Assembly (NCBI RefSeq): GCF_002973535.1
Contig: NZ_PVEP01000013.1
Coordinates: 1-64,000, forward strand
DNA from: Albidovulum denitrificans
GTDB taxonomy: Bacteria > Pseudomonadota > Alphaproteobacteria > Rhodobacterales > Rhodobacteraceae
DNA: 64,000 nucleotides
Direction of reading: 5' to 3'
This document shows positions 63,861 through 64,000 of the stretch, one piece after another. A model generated the notes under the pieces. It ran no database searches and had not been told where the DNA came from. It saw only the letters and a list, made by a program, of their open reading frames with translations. The position numbers and the translations under genes are program-made. Positions within the stretch are counted from its first letter, which is position 1. Each line of letters starts with the position of its first letter.

Positions 63861-64000
63861 GTCCTAGCCCCTCAACCTGGCGGGGACGGATACGGTGCCG
63901 CGCCCCTCTTCCACATTGAATCCGCCATCTGTGACGGACTGCCTCATTTTTGCCTTTATTTTGCCCACTTCCAGCTCCCCTTCAACGTTCCTCCCGTTTA

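Overview
This window is about 64 kb of a high-GC alphaproteobacterial chromosome. It is most likely from the Rhodobacterales (Rhodobacteraceae/Paracoccaceae). The basis is the gene content and protein style: a Rhodobacter-type porin, a two-domain RibA, a CenR-like response regulator, the cell-cycle methyltransferase CcrM with GANTC sites in its promoter, carboxynorspermidine-type polyamine genes, and the moaE-moaD-pgsA and leuS-lptE-holA gene orders. Genes are tightly packed, with many ATGA or GTGA stop/start overlaps. There is no rRNA, CRISPR array, transposase or prophage. The window reads as core chromosome with a few accessory or unusual patches.

Layout. 0-9 kb: tRNA-Arg(CCT) at an AT-rich left edge; a HI0933-type flavoprotein; a GST; the leuS-lptE-holA operon; a DUF3576 lipoprotein; the porin with a strong terminator; and a YggS-like PLP protein. 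9-19 kb: ribA, cenR, a DUF4864-like exported protein, xthA, a Hint-domain protein, dapE plus a GNAT gene, rnr, and an MltB-type lytic transglycosylase. 19-28 kb: gabT, then a compact minus-strand catabolic cluster (FAD monooxygenase, RidA, DUF1028, a trimethylamine-dehydrogenase-like flavoprotein, an ArgE-like M20 hydrolase), thpR and an MFS transporter. 28-40 kb: asd; bluB under a cobalamin riboswitch; the rsmE-GNAT-membrane protein-gshA run; ubiA; a repeat-built OmpA-family protein; rpiB; and pgsA-moaD-moaE. 40-46 kb: a cystathionine-synthase-like enzyme, an AI-2E family permease, nspC plus carboxynorspermidine synthase, and a small-protein/membrane winged-helix pair. 46-55 kb: rnhB, ccrM, a cardiolipin synthase, alkB, mutY, dciA-like, dsbA-like and a CaiB-type CoA-transferase. 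55-64 kb: pmbA, a CysQ-like phosphatase, DUF4170, a KdtA-like protein and lpxK (envelope genes); a DUF2125 protein; an enoyl-CoA hydratase; and an exo/endonuclease-fold exported protein behind a membrane protein.

The points I would look at first are: (i) an 80-95 bp dispersed element present twice that supplies the stop codons of the genes it abuts; (ii) a roughly 250 bp lower-GC patch in leuS just before KMSKS; (iii) the catabolic cluster whose TMADH-like enzyme keeps the flavin and Fe-S ligands but has lost the amine-binding aromatic bowl; (iv) a membrane protein with a C-terminal winged-helix-like domain, translationally overlapped with a small exported protein; (v) three GANTC sites in the ccrM promoter; (vi) an OmpA-family protein made of about 3.5 tandem 120-residue units; and (vii) a KdtA-like transferase lacking the expected catalytic Glu.
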